64,000 nucleotides of DNA, from contig NZ_JAMTCK010000013.1 in NCBI RefSeq assembly GCF_024171785.1, positions 147,900-211,899 on the forward strand. Direction: 5' to 3'. A model generated the notes under the pieces. That model searched no databases. It saw nothing but the letters and a program-made list of their open reading frames with translations, and was not told where the DNA came from. Both the position numbers and the translations under genes were made by a program. This document shows positions 1 to 8,287 of this stretch, piece after piece (within the stretch, counting starts at the first letter, position 1; every line of letters starts with the position of its first letter). Source of the DNA: Goodfellowiella coeruleoviolacea (GTDB taxonomy: Bacteria > Actinomycetota > Actinomycetes > Mycobacteriales > Pseudonocardiaceae).

Positions 1-198
1 CGGCGGGTGCTGGCGCCGGCCAGGCCCCGCCGCCGCTTCGGGTCCTCGACCACGGTCGCCTCCAGTTGTTCGGGCGGGATCGTCGCCAGCGGCTCGTGCT
101 CCAGCGGCTCGGACTCGTCGTCCTCGTCGTCCTCGTGCGGCAGCGGGAGCAGCGGCTGCGGCAGTGGCTGTGGCGGCGGCTGCGGGGGCGGCGGGTGA
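1..198 (+). CDS. 3' end of a Cys/Gly/Ser-rich-tailed protein (TIGR04222-type membrane protein suspected), partial
   Basis: Reading frame 1 is open from the left edge to a TGA at 196-198 and gives the last 65 residues of a protein. After an Arg-rich stretch comes a low-complexity tail of Ser, Gly and six Cys, ending in CGSGCGGGCGGGG. From memory, actinomycete TIGR04222 membrane proteins have such C-terminal tails and sit directly before DUF692 genes, as here (DUF692 starts at 460 on the same strand). This is therefore inferred to be the tail of such a protein and a possible substrate of the neighbouring oxidase. Caution: the antisense strand in another register also reads as an acidic, plausible peptide with a more typical GC-by-codon-position pattern, but it has no convincing start. 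The N-terminus and any membrane segments are outside the window. Confidence 0.5.
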   Translation, partial: RRVLAPARPRRRFGSSTTVASSCSGGIVASGSCSSGSDSSSSSSSCGSGSSGCGSGCGGGCGGGG

Positions 199-315
199 CC
201 TCGAAGACCAGCCCGGGGGGATGGGGGTGCTGAGCGGACCACGGGGGTTGTCGAACCGGTCGCCGCTGGTCGGCCGCTGAGCCGCCCGGACCGTCGTCGA
301 CACCGCTCAACACCC

Positions 316-382
316 GGGGTGCCCAGGCCGGCCGGCCGGGCACCCCTTCCCCGGCGCGGCCGCGGCCGAGAACCGGCCGCGG
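316..382. other. Two adjacent GC-rich hairpins before the DUF692 gene
   Basis: Two perfect 9-bp stems lie side by side: GGGGTGCCC (316-324) with GGGCACCCC (338-346), then CCGCGGCCG (360-368) with CGGCCGCGG (374-382). They sit between the upstream stop codon (198) and the DUF692 start (460). The first could be a terminator or attenuator. Neither is followed by a T run. A 15-bp near-direct repeat (gaacacgagtcgcgg) follows at about 397-426. Confidence 0.4.
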
Positions 383-459
383 CACACGAGCCGCCGGAAC
401 ACGAGTCGCGGGAACACGAGTCGCGGGGCGAGAGCCGCAGCGGGAGAGAGGAAACGGAC

Positions 460-1284
460 ATGGTGGCGATTCCCCGACTGGGGGTGGGCATCGGCTGGCG
501 GTCGGAGATCGACCTGACCGTGGAGCGGCTGCCCCAGGTCGACTTCGTCGAGGTGGTGGCGGAGAACCTGAGCCCCGACCGGCTGCCCGAGTCGCTGCGG
601 GTGCTGCGGGGCCGAGGGGTGCCGGTGCTGCCGCACGCCGTGTCCCTGTCGCTGGGCGGCGCTGAGCCGGTCGACCGGGACCGGGTGGCACACCTGGCCG
701 CGCTGGCCGAGGCGCTGGACGCGCCGCTGGTCAGCGACCACGTGTGCTTCGTGCGGGCCGGCGGCCTGGATTCCGGGCACCTGATGCCGGTGCCGCGCAC
801 CGCGGACGCGTTGGACGTGCTGGTGGCCAACGTCCGGGCCGCCCAGGCCGAACTGCCGGTCCCGCTGGCCCTGGAGAACGTGGCCGCGCTGCTGGACTGG
901 CCGGACGGGGAGCTGACCGAGGGCCAGTTCCTGGCCGAACTGGTCGAGCGCACCGACTGCCTGCTGCTGGTGGACGTGGCCAACCTGCACGCCAACGCCC
1001 GCAACATCAACACCGACCCGGCCGAGTTCCTGACCGCCATCCCCCTGGAGCGGCTGGCCTACGTGCACGTGGCCGGTGGTGTCGAGCACCACGGCGTCTA
1101 CCACGACACGCACGCCCACCCGGTGCTGCCCGAGGTGCTCGACCTGCTGGCGGAGCTGCGCCGCCGCGTCGACCCGCCCGGCGTGCTGCTGGAACGCGAC
1201 GACAACTACCCCAGTGACGCGGAACTGGCCGCGGAGTTGGACGCCATCCGCGCCGTGCTGGCCGACCCGGAGCAGCGGCGGTGA
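460..1284 (+). CDS. DUF692 family multinuclear non-haem iron-dependent oxidase (MNIO)
   Basis: 274 residues, a TIM-barrel iron enzyme of the family that includes MbnB and TglH, which oxidatively modify cysteines of ribosomal peptides. Likely metal-binding residues are visible in order: His59 in [11 protein letters not shown], His94 in VSDHVCF, Glu139 in LALENV, Asp172/Asn175/His177 in VDVANLHAN, His203 in YVHVAGG, Asp216/His218 in YHDTHAH and Glu245 in LLERDDNYP. So the active site looks intact. ATG at 460 is preferred because GAGAGAGGA stands about 7 nt before it; an earlier in-frame start lacks this. The next gene overlaps its stop (GTGA), so the two are translationally coupled. Family membership is strong. 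The substrate is unknown, and the Cys-rich tail encoded just upstream is the obvious candidate. Confidence 0.9.
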   Translation: MVAIPRLGVGIGWRSEIDLTVERLPQVDFVEVVAENLSPDRLPESLRVLRGRGVPVLPHAVSLSLGGAEPVDRDRVAHLAALAEALDAPLVSDHVCFVRAGGLDSGHLMPVPRTADALDVLVANVRAAQAELPVPLALENVAALLDWPDGELTEGQFLAELVERTDCLLLVDVANLHANARNINTDPAEFLTAIPLERLAYVHVAGGVEHHGVYHDTHAHPVLPEVLDLLAELRRRVDPPGVLLERDDNYPSDAELAAELDAIRAVLADPEQRR

Positions 1285-1712
1285 CCAGCTCCACCGGTGC
1301 GGCGCGCGGCGCCGGCCCCAGCAACGCCAGGGTCAGCAACGACCGCGCAAGCGACGCCAGGGCCACCGAGGCAGCGCGGCAACGGCTGGCCGCCCAGCAG
1401 GCCGAACTCCTGCACGCGCTGCTGGCCGGCGGCACCCCACCGGCCGGATTCGACCAGCAGCGGCTGCGCGCCGAGGCCAGCGCCCTGCTGGCCAAGCGGC
1501 GCGGCGTCGTGGCCGTGCTGCGCCCCGACCTGACCGAGGCACTGGACGAGCGCTTCCGCCCGTTGTTCGACGAGTTCGCCGCCGACCACCCGCGCCGCGC
1601 CGGCACCCGGATGCGCCAGGACGCGGCCGCGTTCGCCACCTGGCTCGTCGAGCGGGGCGCACTGCCCCCACCCCGCCGACGCCGCTGGTGGCACCCCCGC
1701 CCCGCGAGTTGA
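1281..1712 (+). CDS. Small DUF692 partner protein (SCO6045-like C-terminal domain suspected)
   Basis: 143 residues, starting at GTG 1281 that overlaps the oxidase stop by 4 nt. After a disordered, polar N-terminus (about 1-30), a helical region starts at [20 protein letters not shown] and continues through a second helical block ([16 protein letters not shown]) to [11 protein letters not shown], with a basic tail. MNIO enzymes usually work with a small helical partner (MbnC, TglI, HvfC/BufC types) that recruits the peptide substrate, and the position and size fit that role. I recall proteins of this type as SCO6045-like in Streptomyces. The function is inferred from context. The last 21 bp of the gene lie inside a dispersed repeat (1692-1762). 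Confidence 0.7.
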   Translation: MTSSTGAARGAGPSNARVSNDRASDARATEAARQRLAAQQAELLHALLAGGTPPAGFDQQRLRAEASALLAKRRGVVAVLRPDLTEALDERFRPLFDEFAADHPRRAGTRMRQDAAAFATWLVERGALPPPRRRRWWHPRPAS

Positions 1713-1762
1713 CTTTGCAAACCCCGCGAGTTGCACGTTCAGGCAGGGCCATCCGGGTGACA
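1692..1762 (-). repeat. 71-bp dispersed element, copy A
   Basis: Read on the minus strand, this 71-nt block aligns without gaps to 59517-59587 (plus strand) at 58 of 71 positions by hand count. The longest shared run is GGGGTTTGCAAAGTC. Inside this copy, CAACTCGCGGGG occurs twice, 22 bp apart (two helical turns), around TTTGCAAAGT. It overlaps the 3' end of the DUF692-partner gene and lies before a lipoprotein gene. The role is unknown: protein-binding site, small RNA or miniature mobile remnant are all possible. Confidence 0.8.
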
Positions 1763-1858
1763 AGAGCCAGAAAAACCCGGCACCACCCCGGCCGCACCGG
1801 TGTCGGCGACGGCGCGTGCTCCCCGGGGCGGGCTGTCACCTCCTGGTGAGGCAACCCG

Positions 1859-2449
1859 GTGCGGCGGCTGGTCCGTCTGTGCGGTGTGCCTCACCACACC
1901 TCCACGCTCCGTCCGTTCGTCCCGCTGTCCGCCGCCCTGGTCGCGCTGACCGCCTGCGGCAGTGCCGTCGAGGCGGGCGGCCAGGTCTGCACCGAGATCG
2001 CCACCCGGGTGGGCATCAGCCTGGACATCGCCCCACCGCTGGCCGATCGGGTCGCGGCCGCCACCATGACGGTGTGCTGGGACGGTGTGTGCAGCACACC
2101 GCTGGTCGAGCTGGCACCGGCCACCACGGCCGGGCCGGCCAGCTGCGCCAGCGGCGGCACCGGCCCGGACGTCGCCTGCGCGGCCGAGGCGGTGCCCACC
2201 GGCGGCAAGCACGGCTTCGCCGACCTGGGCAACCTGCCGGAGCGGGCCGTGCGGGTGCGGCTGACGCTGACCGACACCACCGGCACCACCGTGGTCGAGC
2301 AGCAGGTCGACACCACGCCGGCGCTGGAGCACCCGAACGGCCCCGGCTGCCCACCGGGCGGGCCGCAGGCCGGGCTGCTGGTCAGCGGCGACGGCCAGGT
2401 GACCGGACGCGCCCCGGCGGCCGGGTCCGCCACCACGACCACCGGCTGA
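1859..2449 (+). CDS. Putative secreted lipoprotein, hypothetical
   Basis: 196 residues from GTG 1859, preceded by GGTGAGG 7 nt upstream. A type II signal peptide is visible: basic start (MRRLVRLCG), hydrophobic stretch and lipobox LTAC with the lipidated Cys at about residue 33. The mature part is polar, with several further Cys (VCTEIA, VCWDGVCS, PASCAS, VACAAE) and a Thr-rich end, so disulfides outside the membrane are likely. The middle (VRVRLTLTDTTGTTVVEQQ) looks like a beta-sandwich. I do not recognise the family. It stands alone, separated from the DUF692 pair by the dispersed repeat, so a shared job is not shown. Confidence 0.7.
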   Translation: MRRLVRLCGVPHHTSTLRPFVPLSAALVALTACGSAVEAGGQVCTEIATRVGISLDIAPPLADRVAAATMTVCWDGVCSTPLVELAPATTAGPASCASGGTGPDVACAAEAVPTGGKHGFADLGNLPERAVRVRLTLTDTTGTTVVEQQVDTTPALEHPNGPGCPPGGPQAGLLVSGDGQVTGRAPAAGSATTTTG

Positions 2450-2482
2450 GGCGCCCCACGCGGCCCGACCAGGCGCCCGGCC

Positions 2483-2560
2483 GGTCACCGCTGGCCGGTC
2501 ACCAGCCGACTGGTCACCACCAACTGGTCACCGCTGGCTGGTCACCGCTGGCTGGCCACC
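2483..2560. repeat. Six GGTCACC-type words at 14-bp period
   Basis: GGTCACC begins at 2483, 2497, 2512, 2526 and 2540, and GGCCACC at 2554, a spacing of 14, 15, 14, 14 and 14 bp. The array straddles the stop codon of the aminopeptidase gene (2542) and runs into the space after it. The spacer bases vary (for example CGCTGGC and ACCAACT). It may be a degenerate minisatellite or a cluster of protein-binding sites. Confidence 0.8.
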
Positions 2561-3969
2561 CAGCGCTCGATGCCGTCGGCGTCGATGGGCAGGTCGGCGG
2601 AGAGCACGTCAGCGCCGGTCGCGGTCACCACCAGGTCGTCCTCGATGCGCACCCCGATGCCGCGCAGCTCGGGCGGCACGGTCTGGTCGGTCGCGTGGAA
2701 GTACAGCCCCGGCTCCACGGTCAGGGTCATGCCCGGCGCGAGCACGGCCTCGTGGTACGCGGACGCCCGCGCGCTCGCGCAGTCGTGCACGTCCAGCCCG
2801 AGGAAGTGGCCGACACCGCAGACGATGTAGCGGCGGTGGTGCTGGTTGTCCGACTCCAGCGCCTCGTCAACGGACACCGGCAGCAGACCCCAGTCGTGCA
2901 GGCCCTGTGCCAGCACGGCCATGGCCGTGCGGTGGAACGCGCCGTAGTCCTGCCCCGGCCGCACCTCGGCCATCGCGGCCAGGTGCGCCCGGTGGACCAG
3001 GTCGTAGACCTGCCGCTGCGCCGGACTGAACTCCCCGGACGCGGGGAAGGTCCTGGTCACGTCGGCGGTGTAGAGGGTGTTCACCTCCACGCCGGCATCC
3101 AGCAGCACCAGCCCGTCCTCGGGCACCGCGCCGTCGCAGCGCACCCAGTGCAACACGGGCGCGTGCTCGCCGGCGGCCACGATGGTGGCGTACCCGGGAC
3201 CGTTGCCGCTGGTCCGGGCACGCCGGTCAAAGGTGCCCTGCAGCCAGCGCTCACCACCACCGCGGATCGCGGCCGGCAGCGCGGCGGCCACCTCACCGAA
3301 GCCGACCACGGTGGCGTCCACGGCCGCCCGCAGCTGGCCGATCTCCCAGTCGTCCTTGATGGCGCGCAGCTCGGCGAGGGTGGTGCGCAGCGACCCGGCG
3401 GACTCCACTTCGAGCAGCGCGTCCACCAGCGGGTCGGCCCCGCGGGTGGCCATGATCGCCGGGTGCCGGCCGCGCAGCGCCGCGGGCAGTCCCTCCAGGT
3501 CGCGGCAGGGCATGCCGAGCACCCGCGACCACGCGTCCAGGTCTGGCACGGCGCCGATCCACAGCTGGCCGTCCCTGGCGTTGGCGAAGAAGTCGACCTC
3601 CTTGGGACCGGCCGGGGCGCGCAGGTACAGCTCGGCCTCGTGCCCGCCGGGAACCGGGTGCATGACCAGCACGGCGCCCTCGGCATCGCACCCGGTCAGC
3701 CAGGAGAAGTCGCTGTCCGGCCGGAAGGCGTAGTCGGTGTCGTTGGACCGGACGGGCGCGCGGCCGGCGGCGACCACCACGCGTCGGCCGGGCACCTGCT
3801 CGCTGAGCCGCCGCCGGTGGTCGGCCGCGGCCTGGGCGGCCCCGGCGGGCAACCGCGGCTCGCGGACCGGATCGTCCCAACCGGACTGGACAAAGGCACG
3901 GAACCCGGCCGCGTCCACGAGCCTGCTCGGATCACGCCGGGCCGGGCGCTGGTTGCCCTCGGTGCTCAT
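2542..3969 (-). CDS. pepP: Xaa-Pro aminopeptidase (aminopeptidase P family, M24B)
   Basis: 475 residues, the usual length for bacterial PepP. It removes the N-terminal residue from peptides with proline in second position, in the cytoplasm, using two metal ions. The N-terminal domain (about 1-200) carries RSNDTDYAFRPDSDFSWLTG. The C-terminal pita-bread fold shows the five metal ligands in order: VLLDAGVE (Asp), ADVTRTFP (Asp), CGVGHFLGLDVHD (His), LTVEPGLYF (Glu) and IGVRIEDDL (Glu). ATG at 3969 has GGAGG six bases before it. The gene stands alone, and the 768-bp space upstream shows no other gene. Its last codons lie in the GGTCACC repeat array. Confidence 0.95.
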   Translation of the reverse strand: MSTEGNQRPARRDPSRLVDAAGFRAFVQSGWDDPVREPRLPAGAAQAAADHRRRLSEQVPGRRVVVAAGRAPVRSNDTDYAFRPDSDFSWLTGCDAEGAVLVMHPVPGGHEAELYLRAPAGPKEVDFFANARDGQLWIGAVPDLDAWSRVLGMPCRDLEGLPAALRGRHPAIMATRGADPLVDALLEVESAGSLRTTLAELRAIKDDWEIGQLRAAVDATVVGFGEVAAALPAAIRGGGERWLQGTFDRRARTSGNGPGYATIVAAGEHAPVLHWVRCDGAVPEDGLVLLDAGVEVNTLYTADVTRTFPASGEFSPAQRQVYDLVHRAHLAAMAEVRPGQDYGAFHRTAMAVLAQGLHDWGLLPVSVDEALESDNQHHRRYIVCGVGHFLGLDVHDCASARASAYHEAVLAPGMTLTVEPGLYFHATDQTVPPELRGIGVRIEDDLVVTATGADVLSADLPIDADGIERWVASQR

Positions 3970-4737
3970 GACTGCCTCCGTCGGTGTCGTCGTTGCGGTG
4001 CTGTGTCGTTGTGGTGGTGTGTCGCTGCGGTGGTGCTGCGCTGCTGCCGCGATCCTTGTCCGACTTCACCCGCTCGCGCCAGCCAGGGTCGCCCACCCCG
4101 CGCGACCCCCAACCGCACCGCGACCGTCACCGGCACGGCTCCCGGCCTTGATCGGCCGTCAGGGTGAATCATCCCGGCACCCGGATGAATTTCTGGTTCC
4201 ACTGCGGCGGAACACCGGCGGAAATGTCGCCAACGGCCGGGGCACCGGCCCGACCACGTCATCGAGGGCGGCGTTGTCCGGCGCCATCCACACCGAATCA
4301 CAATCCCGCGCTCCCGGTGCGGCGCGCCGGCCGCGCCAGCGCACCGGAATCCGGTACGGCGGCCCACGCGGCGCAGCCCCACCACTGGCAGCGCCACTCA
4401 CCCGAGCGCCGACCGGCCCCGGGATCGGGATCGAAACCGCAGGACAACGGCACGGCAGCGACCAGCGCCACCGGGCAAGCACCGGATCAGACCAGCACGG
4501 AATTCTACCCGGCAAACACCGGTCAATTCCCCAGGATGCGTTTCACCCACCACCTGCCGCAGCCGGACCGCCTTTTTTCCGCAACCCGGAAACACATATT
4601 TCACAGTTGACAGTCGATTGCCGTTGTTCCGTGCACATCAGTACGTTCGAGAGCAAGTCCCAGCTCTCCGGCGAGTTCTTTTCCGTGCTCGCCGGAAAGT
4701 ACCCGCGGACTGACACGGGAAACGACTGGAGGTACTG
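3970..4737. other. 768-bp gene-free region between pepP and the S8 protease
   Basis: Both neighbours are transcribed outward, so this holds two promoters. I see no convincing gene; open frames here have no family signature. The part from about 4540 to 4700 is visibly richer in A/T than its surroundings. It contains a TTGACA hexamer (4607-4612) without a good -10 box at the right distance, and an inverted repeat GAGAGC/GCTCTC (4649-4654 and 4663-4668). Confidence 0.6.
4667..4696 (+). promoter_or_regulatory. Hairpin in the presumed 5' leader of the S8 protease gene
   Basis: TCCGGCGAG (4667-4675) pairs perfectly with CTCGCCGGA (4688-4696) around a 12-nt loop. It ends 41 nt before the GTG start at 4738. 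In the mRNA leader it could affect stability or translation. No known riboswitch was recognised. Confidence 0.5.
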
Positions 4738-7700
4738 GTGCATTCACGAGAGCGGCGATTAACCAGAGGTCGCCGGTTGACCACGCGACTGGGGGCGGGC
4801 GCGCTCGCCCTCGGTCTCGCGGTCGGCACCGCACAGCAGGCCGTGGCATCCCCGGCCAACACAGCGGCCCCGGCCGCCCTGGCCGGACCAGCGGCAACCA
4901 CCGACCAGGCGGGCAACACCACCGTCACCCTGATCACCGGTGACCAGGTCGTGCTCGGCCCGAACGGGGCCCGGTCGGTGCGCCCCGGACCGGGCCGGGA
5001 GCACATCGCCTTCACCACCCAGCAGCTCAACGGCCACCTGCACGTGGTGCCGGTCGACGCCGCCCCGCTGGTCGCCAGCGGCAAACTCGACCCCAGGCTG
5101 TTCGACATCACCCAGCTCATCGAGTTCGGCTACGACGACGCCCACCGCGACACCCTCCCGCTGATCATCAAGCACCCCACCGGGCAGGCGCGGGCCAGCC
5201 TGGCGGTCCAGGGCACCGCCGTCACCCAGGACCTGCCCAGCATCAACGGCACGGCCGTGGCCACCGGCAAGGCCAACGCCACGGCGCTGTGGGAAGCCGT
5301 CACCGCCCCCGCCGGGTCGGTGCGGTCCACCGCGGCCGGCGTGGACACGGTGTGGCTGGACGGCAAGCGCCAGGCCAGCCTGGACCGCAGCGTCGCGCAG
5401 ATCGGCGCGCCCACCGCCTGGGAGGCCGGCTACACCGGCGACGGCGTCACCGTCGCCGTGCTGGACAGCGGCGTCGACCAGACCCACCCCGACCTGACCA
5501 CCCAGGAGATCGGGGAGAAGAACTTCACCGACACCGAGTCCGCTGTGGACAACTTCGGCCACGGCACGCACGTCGCCTCCATCATCGCCGGCACCGGAGC
5601 CAAGTCGGGCGGCAAGTACCGCGGTGTCGCCCCGGGCGCGAAGCTGTTGGACGGCAAGGTGCTCGACGACAACGGCTACGGCCAGGAATCCTGGATCCTG
5701 GCCGCCATGCAGTGGGCCGCGGAGTCCGGCGCGAAGATCGCCAACCTGAGCCTCGGCGGGTTGGACACCCCCGAGGTCGATCCGCTGGAAGAGGCCGTCA
5801 ACACCCTGTCCGAGCAGTACGGCATCCTCTTCGCGATCGCGGCGGGCAACTCCGGTCCCAACACCGAGACCGTGGGCTCGCCGGGCAGCGCCGACGCGGC
5901 CCTCACCGTGGGCGCGGTCGACCGCGACGAGTCGCTCGCCCCGTTCTCCAGTCGCGGCCCCCGCGTCAACGACGGCGCGATCAAGCCCGACATCACCGCC
6001 CCGGGCGTGGACATCGTGGCCGCCCGGCACTCCGCCGGCACCATCGGCGCCCCGGTCGAGGACGGCTACGTGGCGCTGTCCGGCACGTCCATGGCCACCC
6101 CGCACGTGGCCGGGTCCGCCGCCCTGCTCGCCCAGCTGCACCCGGACTGGACCGGCGCGCGGCTCAAGGCCGCCCTGGTCGGCTCGGCCAAGCCCAACCC
6201 GACCCTGTCCGTGTTCGAGCAGGGCGCCGGCCGGGTGGACGTGGCCAAGGCCATCACCCAGACGCTGACCAGCACCCCCGGCATCGTGAGCCTCGGCGTG
6301 GCGCGCTGGCCGCACCACGACGACCAGCCCATCACCCACTCGGTGACCTACCACAACTCCGGCACCACCGATCTCACCCTGAACCTGGCCCTGTCCGTCA
6401 CCGGCCCGGACGGCCAACCCGCGCCCGCCGGCCTGTTCACCGTCACCCCCACCCAGCTCACCGTGCCCGCCGGGGGCAGCGCCGAGACGACCATCACCGC
6501 CGACACCACCCGGGGCAGCGTGGACGGCGTCTACACCGGCGCGCTGGTCGCCGGTGCCGGCGGAACCGAAGCCGTGCGCACCCCGCTGGCCGTCAACCGC
6601 GAGGTGGAGAGCTACGACCTGACGGTCCACTACACCGGACCGGACGGCCAACCCGCGTGGAGCGCCAGTTCCACCCTGCTCAACCTCGCCACCGCGAAGG
6701 CCACGTCCGCCTCGGCCGTGGCCGGTACCGCCACCGTGCGGGTGCCCAGGGGCGATTACGCCCTCGACAACAACGTGTTCACCCTGACCGGGGAGAACCA
6801 GTACCGGTACGCCTGGCTGCCGCAGCCGAAGTTCTCCGTGACCGGCGACGCCACCCTTGAGGTGGACGCCAGGCAGGCCAAGCCGAGCACGATCACCCCA
6901 CCCGATCCCGCCGCGCGGTTCGCCCTCGGCGACTTCTCCCTCACCGTGCGGACGGCGGTCGGCCGCTACAGCTTCGGGTGGGTGCTGCAGAGGGGTGACG
7001 GGCTGGGCATTCTCAGCACCACGCAACTCGGCCCCGAGACGCCGGCTGAGGGCACCAGCGCCTGGATCGGCACGCAGTGGGCGAGCCCCACCGGTGCCGC
7101 CACCTTCTACGACCTGACCTGGCCGCTGCCCCGGGTGCCGACCGGGTTCACCGCCGAGGTGCGCACGGACGAGTTGGCCGAGGTCCGCTCCGAACTCAAC
7201 GGCCCCGCCGGCCAGCGGGGCCAGTGGGGGCTCATCTCCACCGGTCCGAACGGCGCGGGCGGCTGGGTGGCCCTGTCCGACGTGTCGCTGCCCACGACCG
7301 CCACCGACTTCGTCACCACGGACGAGGTGAGCTGGTCCGGTCTGCTCGACCAGCTCACCAGCGAGACCGACCCGGGCGGTTTCCCCGTGGTGGAAGCGGA
7401 GTTCGTGAGTCCGGCGCGCACCTACCGGGCCGGTGAGCGGTTCACCGAGCGGTTCAACCGAGGACCGTTCGGCCCTGGTGCGCCGAACGACCAGCGCATC
7501 GGCGGCGTCTTCCGCGTGGGCGACGTGCTGTACCCGGCGCTGCCGCTGTTCACCGACAGCGCCGGCAACTACGGGAACTCCACTGTGGACAAGGCGCGGA
7601 CGGTGCTGTCCCTCGGCGGCGAGGTGATCGGCGAGACCAACCTGCCGGGCCGCGGCCAGTTCACCGTGCCGGCCGCCCAGGGCCGGTACACCCTGGAGAC

Positions 7701-8082
7701 CACGGCCGAGCGCGGCACCCGGTTCGACGTGTCCAGCACGGTGAGTGCCACGTGGACCTTCACCTCCGGGCACGCCGACGGCCCCGACCCGGTGGCCGTG
7801 CCCATCTCCGCGGTCCGCTTCACCCCGACCCTGGACGCGGCCAACACCGCACCCGCCGGCGTTCGGTTCGACGTGCCCGTGTCCGTGCAGGGCACCGCCC
7901 GGCTGCGCACCGTCGAGGTGTCCTACGACGACGGCGCCACCTGGAAGCGGGTGCCCGTGGTGCACGGCACCGCCAAACTCGTGCACCCGGCCAAGGCCGG
8001 CTTCGTGTCACTGCGCGCGACCGCCTCGGGCCGGGACAACGGTGTCGAGCAGACCATCATCCGCGCCTACAAGATCGCCTGA
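4738..8082 (+). CDS. Large secreted S8 family serine peptidase (subtilisin-like)
   Basis: 1114 residues. A signal peptide spans about 1-38 (basic start, hydrophobic GAGALALGLAVGTAQQAVA). A propeptide region follows, then the S8 catalytic domain from about residue 230. The triad is intact: Asp243 (VAVLDSGVD), His275 (GHGTHVAS) and Ser451 (SGTSMATPHVAG), with Asn in AIAAGNSGP as the oxyanion residue. The remaining 600 or so residues are beta-rich accessory domains (HSVTYHNSGTTDLTL, ending in an Ig-like module VSYDDGATWKRVP), as in many actinomycete proteases acting outside the cell. The GTG start has GGAGGT four bases before it. It is likely a stand-alone transcription unit ending at a strong hairpin (8209-8245). 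Substrate unknown. Confidence 0.93.
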   Translation: MHSRERRLTRGRRLTTRLGAGALALGLAVGTAQQAVASPANTAAPAALAGPAATTDQAGNTTVTLITGDQVVLGPNGARSVRPGPGREHIAFTTQQLNGHLHVVPVDAAPLVASGKLDPRLFDITQLIEFGYDDAHRDTLPLIIKHPTGQARASLAVQGTAVTQDLPSINGTAVATGKANATALWEAVTAPAGSVRSTAAGVDTVWLDGKRQASLDRSVAQIGAPTAWEAGYTGDGVTVAVLDSGVDQTHPDLTTQEIGEKNFTDTESAVDNFGHGTHVASIIAGTGAKSGGKYRGVAPGAKLLDGKVLDDNGYGQESWILAAMQWAAESGAKIANLSLGGLDTPEVDPLEEAVNTLSEQYGILFAIAAGNSGPNTETVGSPGSADAALTVGAVDRDESLAPFSSRGPRVNDGAIKPDITAPGVDIVAARHSAGTIGAPVEDGYVALSGTSMATPHVAGSAALLAQLHPDWTGARLKAALVGSAKPNPTLSVFEQGAGRVDVAKAITQTLTSTPGIVSLGVARWPHHDDQPITHSVTYHNSGTTDLTLNLALSVTGPDGQPAPAGLFTVTPTQLTVPAGGSAETTITADTTRGSVDGVYTGALVAGAGGTEAVRTPLAVNREVESYDLTVHYTGPDGQPAWSASSTLLNLATAKATSASAVAGTATVRVPRGDYALDNNVFTLTGENQYRYAWLPQPKFSVTGDATLEVDARQAKPSTITPPDPAARFALGDFSLTVRTAVGRYSFGWVLQRGDGLGILSTTQLGPETPAEGTSAWIGTQWASPTGAATFYDLTWPLPRVPTGFTAEVRTDELAEVRSELNGPAGQRGQWGLISTGPNGAGGWVALSDVSLPTTATDFVTTDEVSWSGLLDQLTSETDPGGFPVVEAEFVSPARTYRAGERFTERFNRGPFGPGAPNDQRIGGVFRVGDVLYPALPLFTDSAGNYGNSTVDKARTVLSLGGEVIGETNLPGRGQFTVPAAQGRYTLETTAERGTRFDVSSTVSATWTFTSGHADGPDPVAVPISAVRFTPTLDAANTAPAGVRFDVPVSVQGTARLRTVEVSYDDGATWKRVPVVHGTAKLVHPAKAGFVSLRATASGRDNGVEQTIIRAYKIA

Positions 8083-8208
8083 CCCGGCACCGCCCACCCC
8101 AGGACCGGCCGCGACCAGCGGTCAGCCCCAACACCGCAGTGGTGCGCACACACCGCTGGTCCACACGCGACGGACGCCCCGCACACCCCGGGCGCCGCGG
8201 CTGACGTG

Positions 8209-8245
8209 ACGGGCCCGCCCGGTCAACCCCACCGGGCGGGCCCGT
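8209..8245. terminator. Perfect 15-bp hairpin between convergent genes
   Basis: ACGGGCCCGCCCGGT (8209-8223) pairs perfectly with ACCGGGCGGGCCCGT (8231-8245) around a 7-nt loop. It stands between the S8 protease gene (+) and the haem operon end (-) and probably terminates both. Like most actinomycete terminators it has no long T run. Confidence 0.85.
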
Positions 8246-8287
8246 TGCCGTCCCCACGGGCGTGGGCAGCCACGCGAACGGCGCTGC

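Noticed and set aside
1-313. Minus-strand open frame at the left edge giving a Pro-rich then acidic peptide (EDDEDDESEPLEHEPL) with high third-position GC
   Set aside because: It has no convincing start codon or ribosome site, while the plus frame ends in a Cys/Gly tail with a proper stop directly before a DUF692 gene, which matches known neighbours. Not fully excluded; confidence of the plus call is kept moderate.
4607-4612. TTGACA hexamer before the S8 protease gene as a -35 box
   Set aside because: No TANNNT hexamer lies 16-19 bp downstream, so a promoter cannot be supported.
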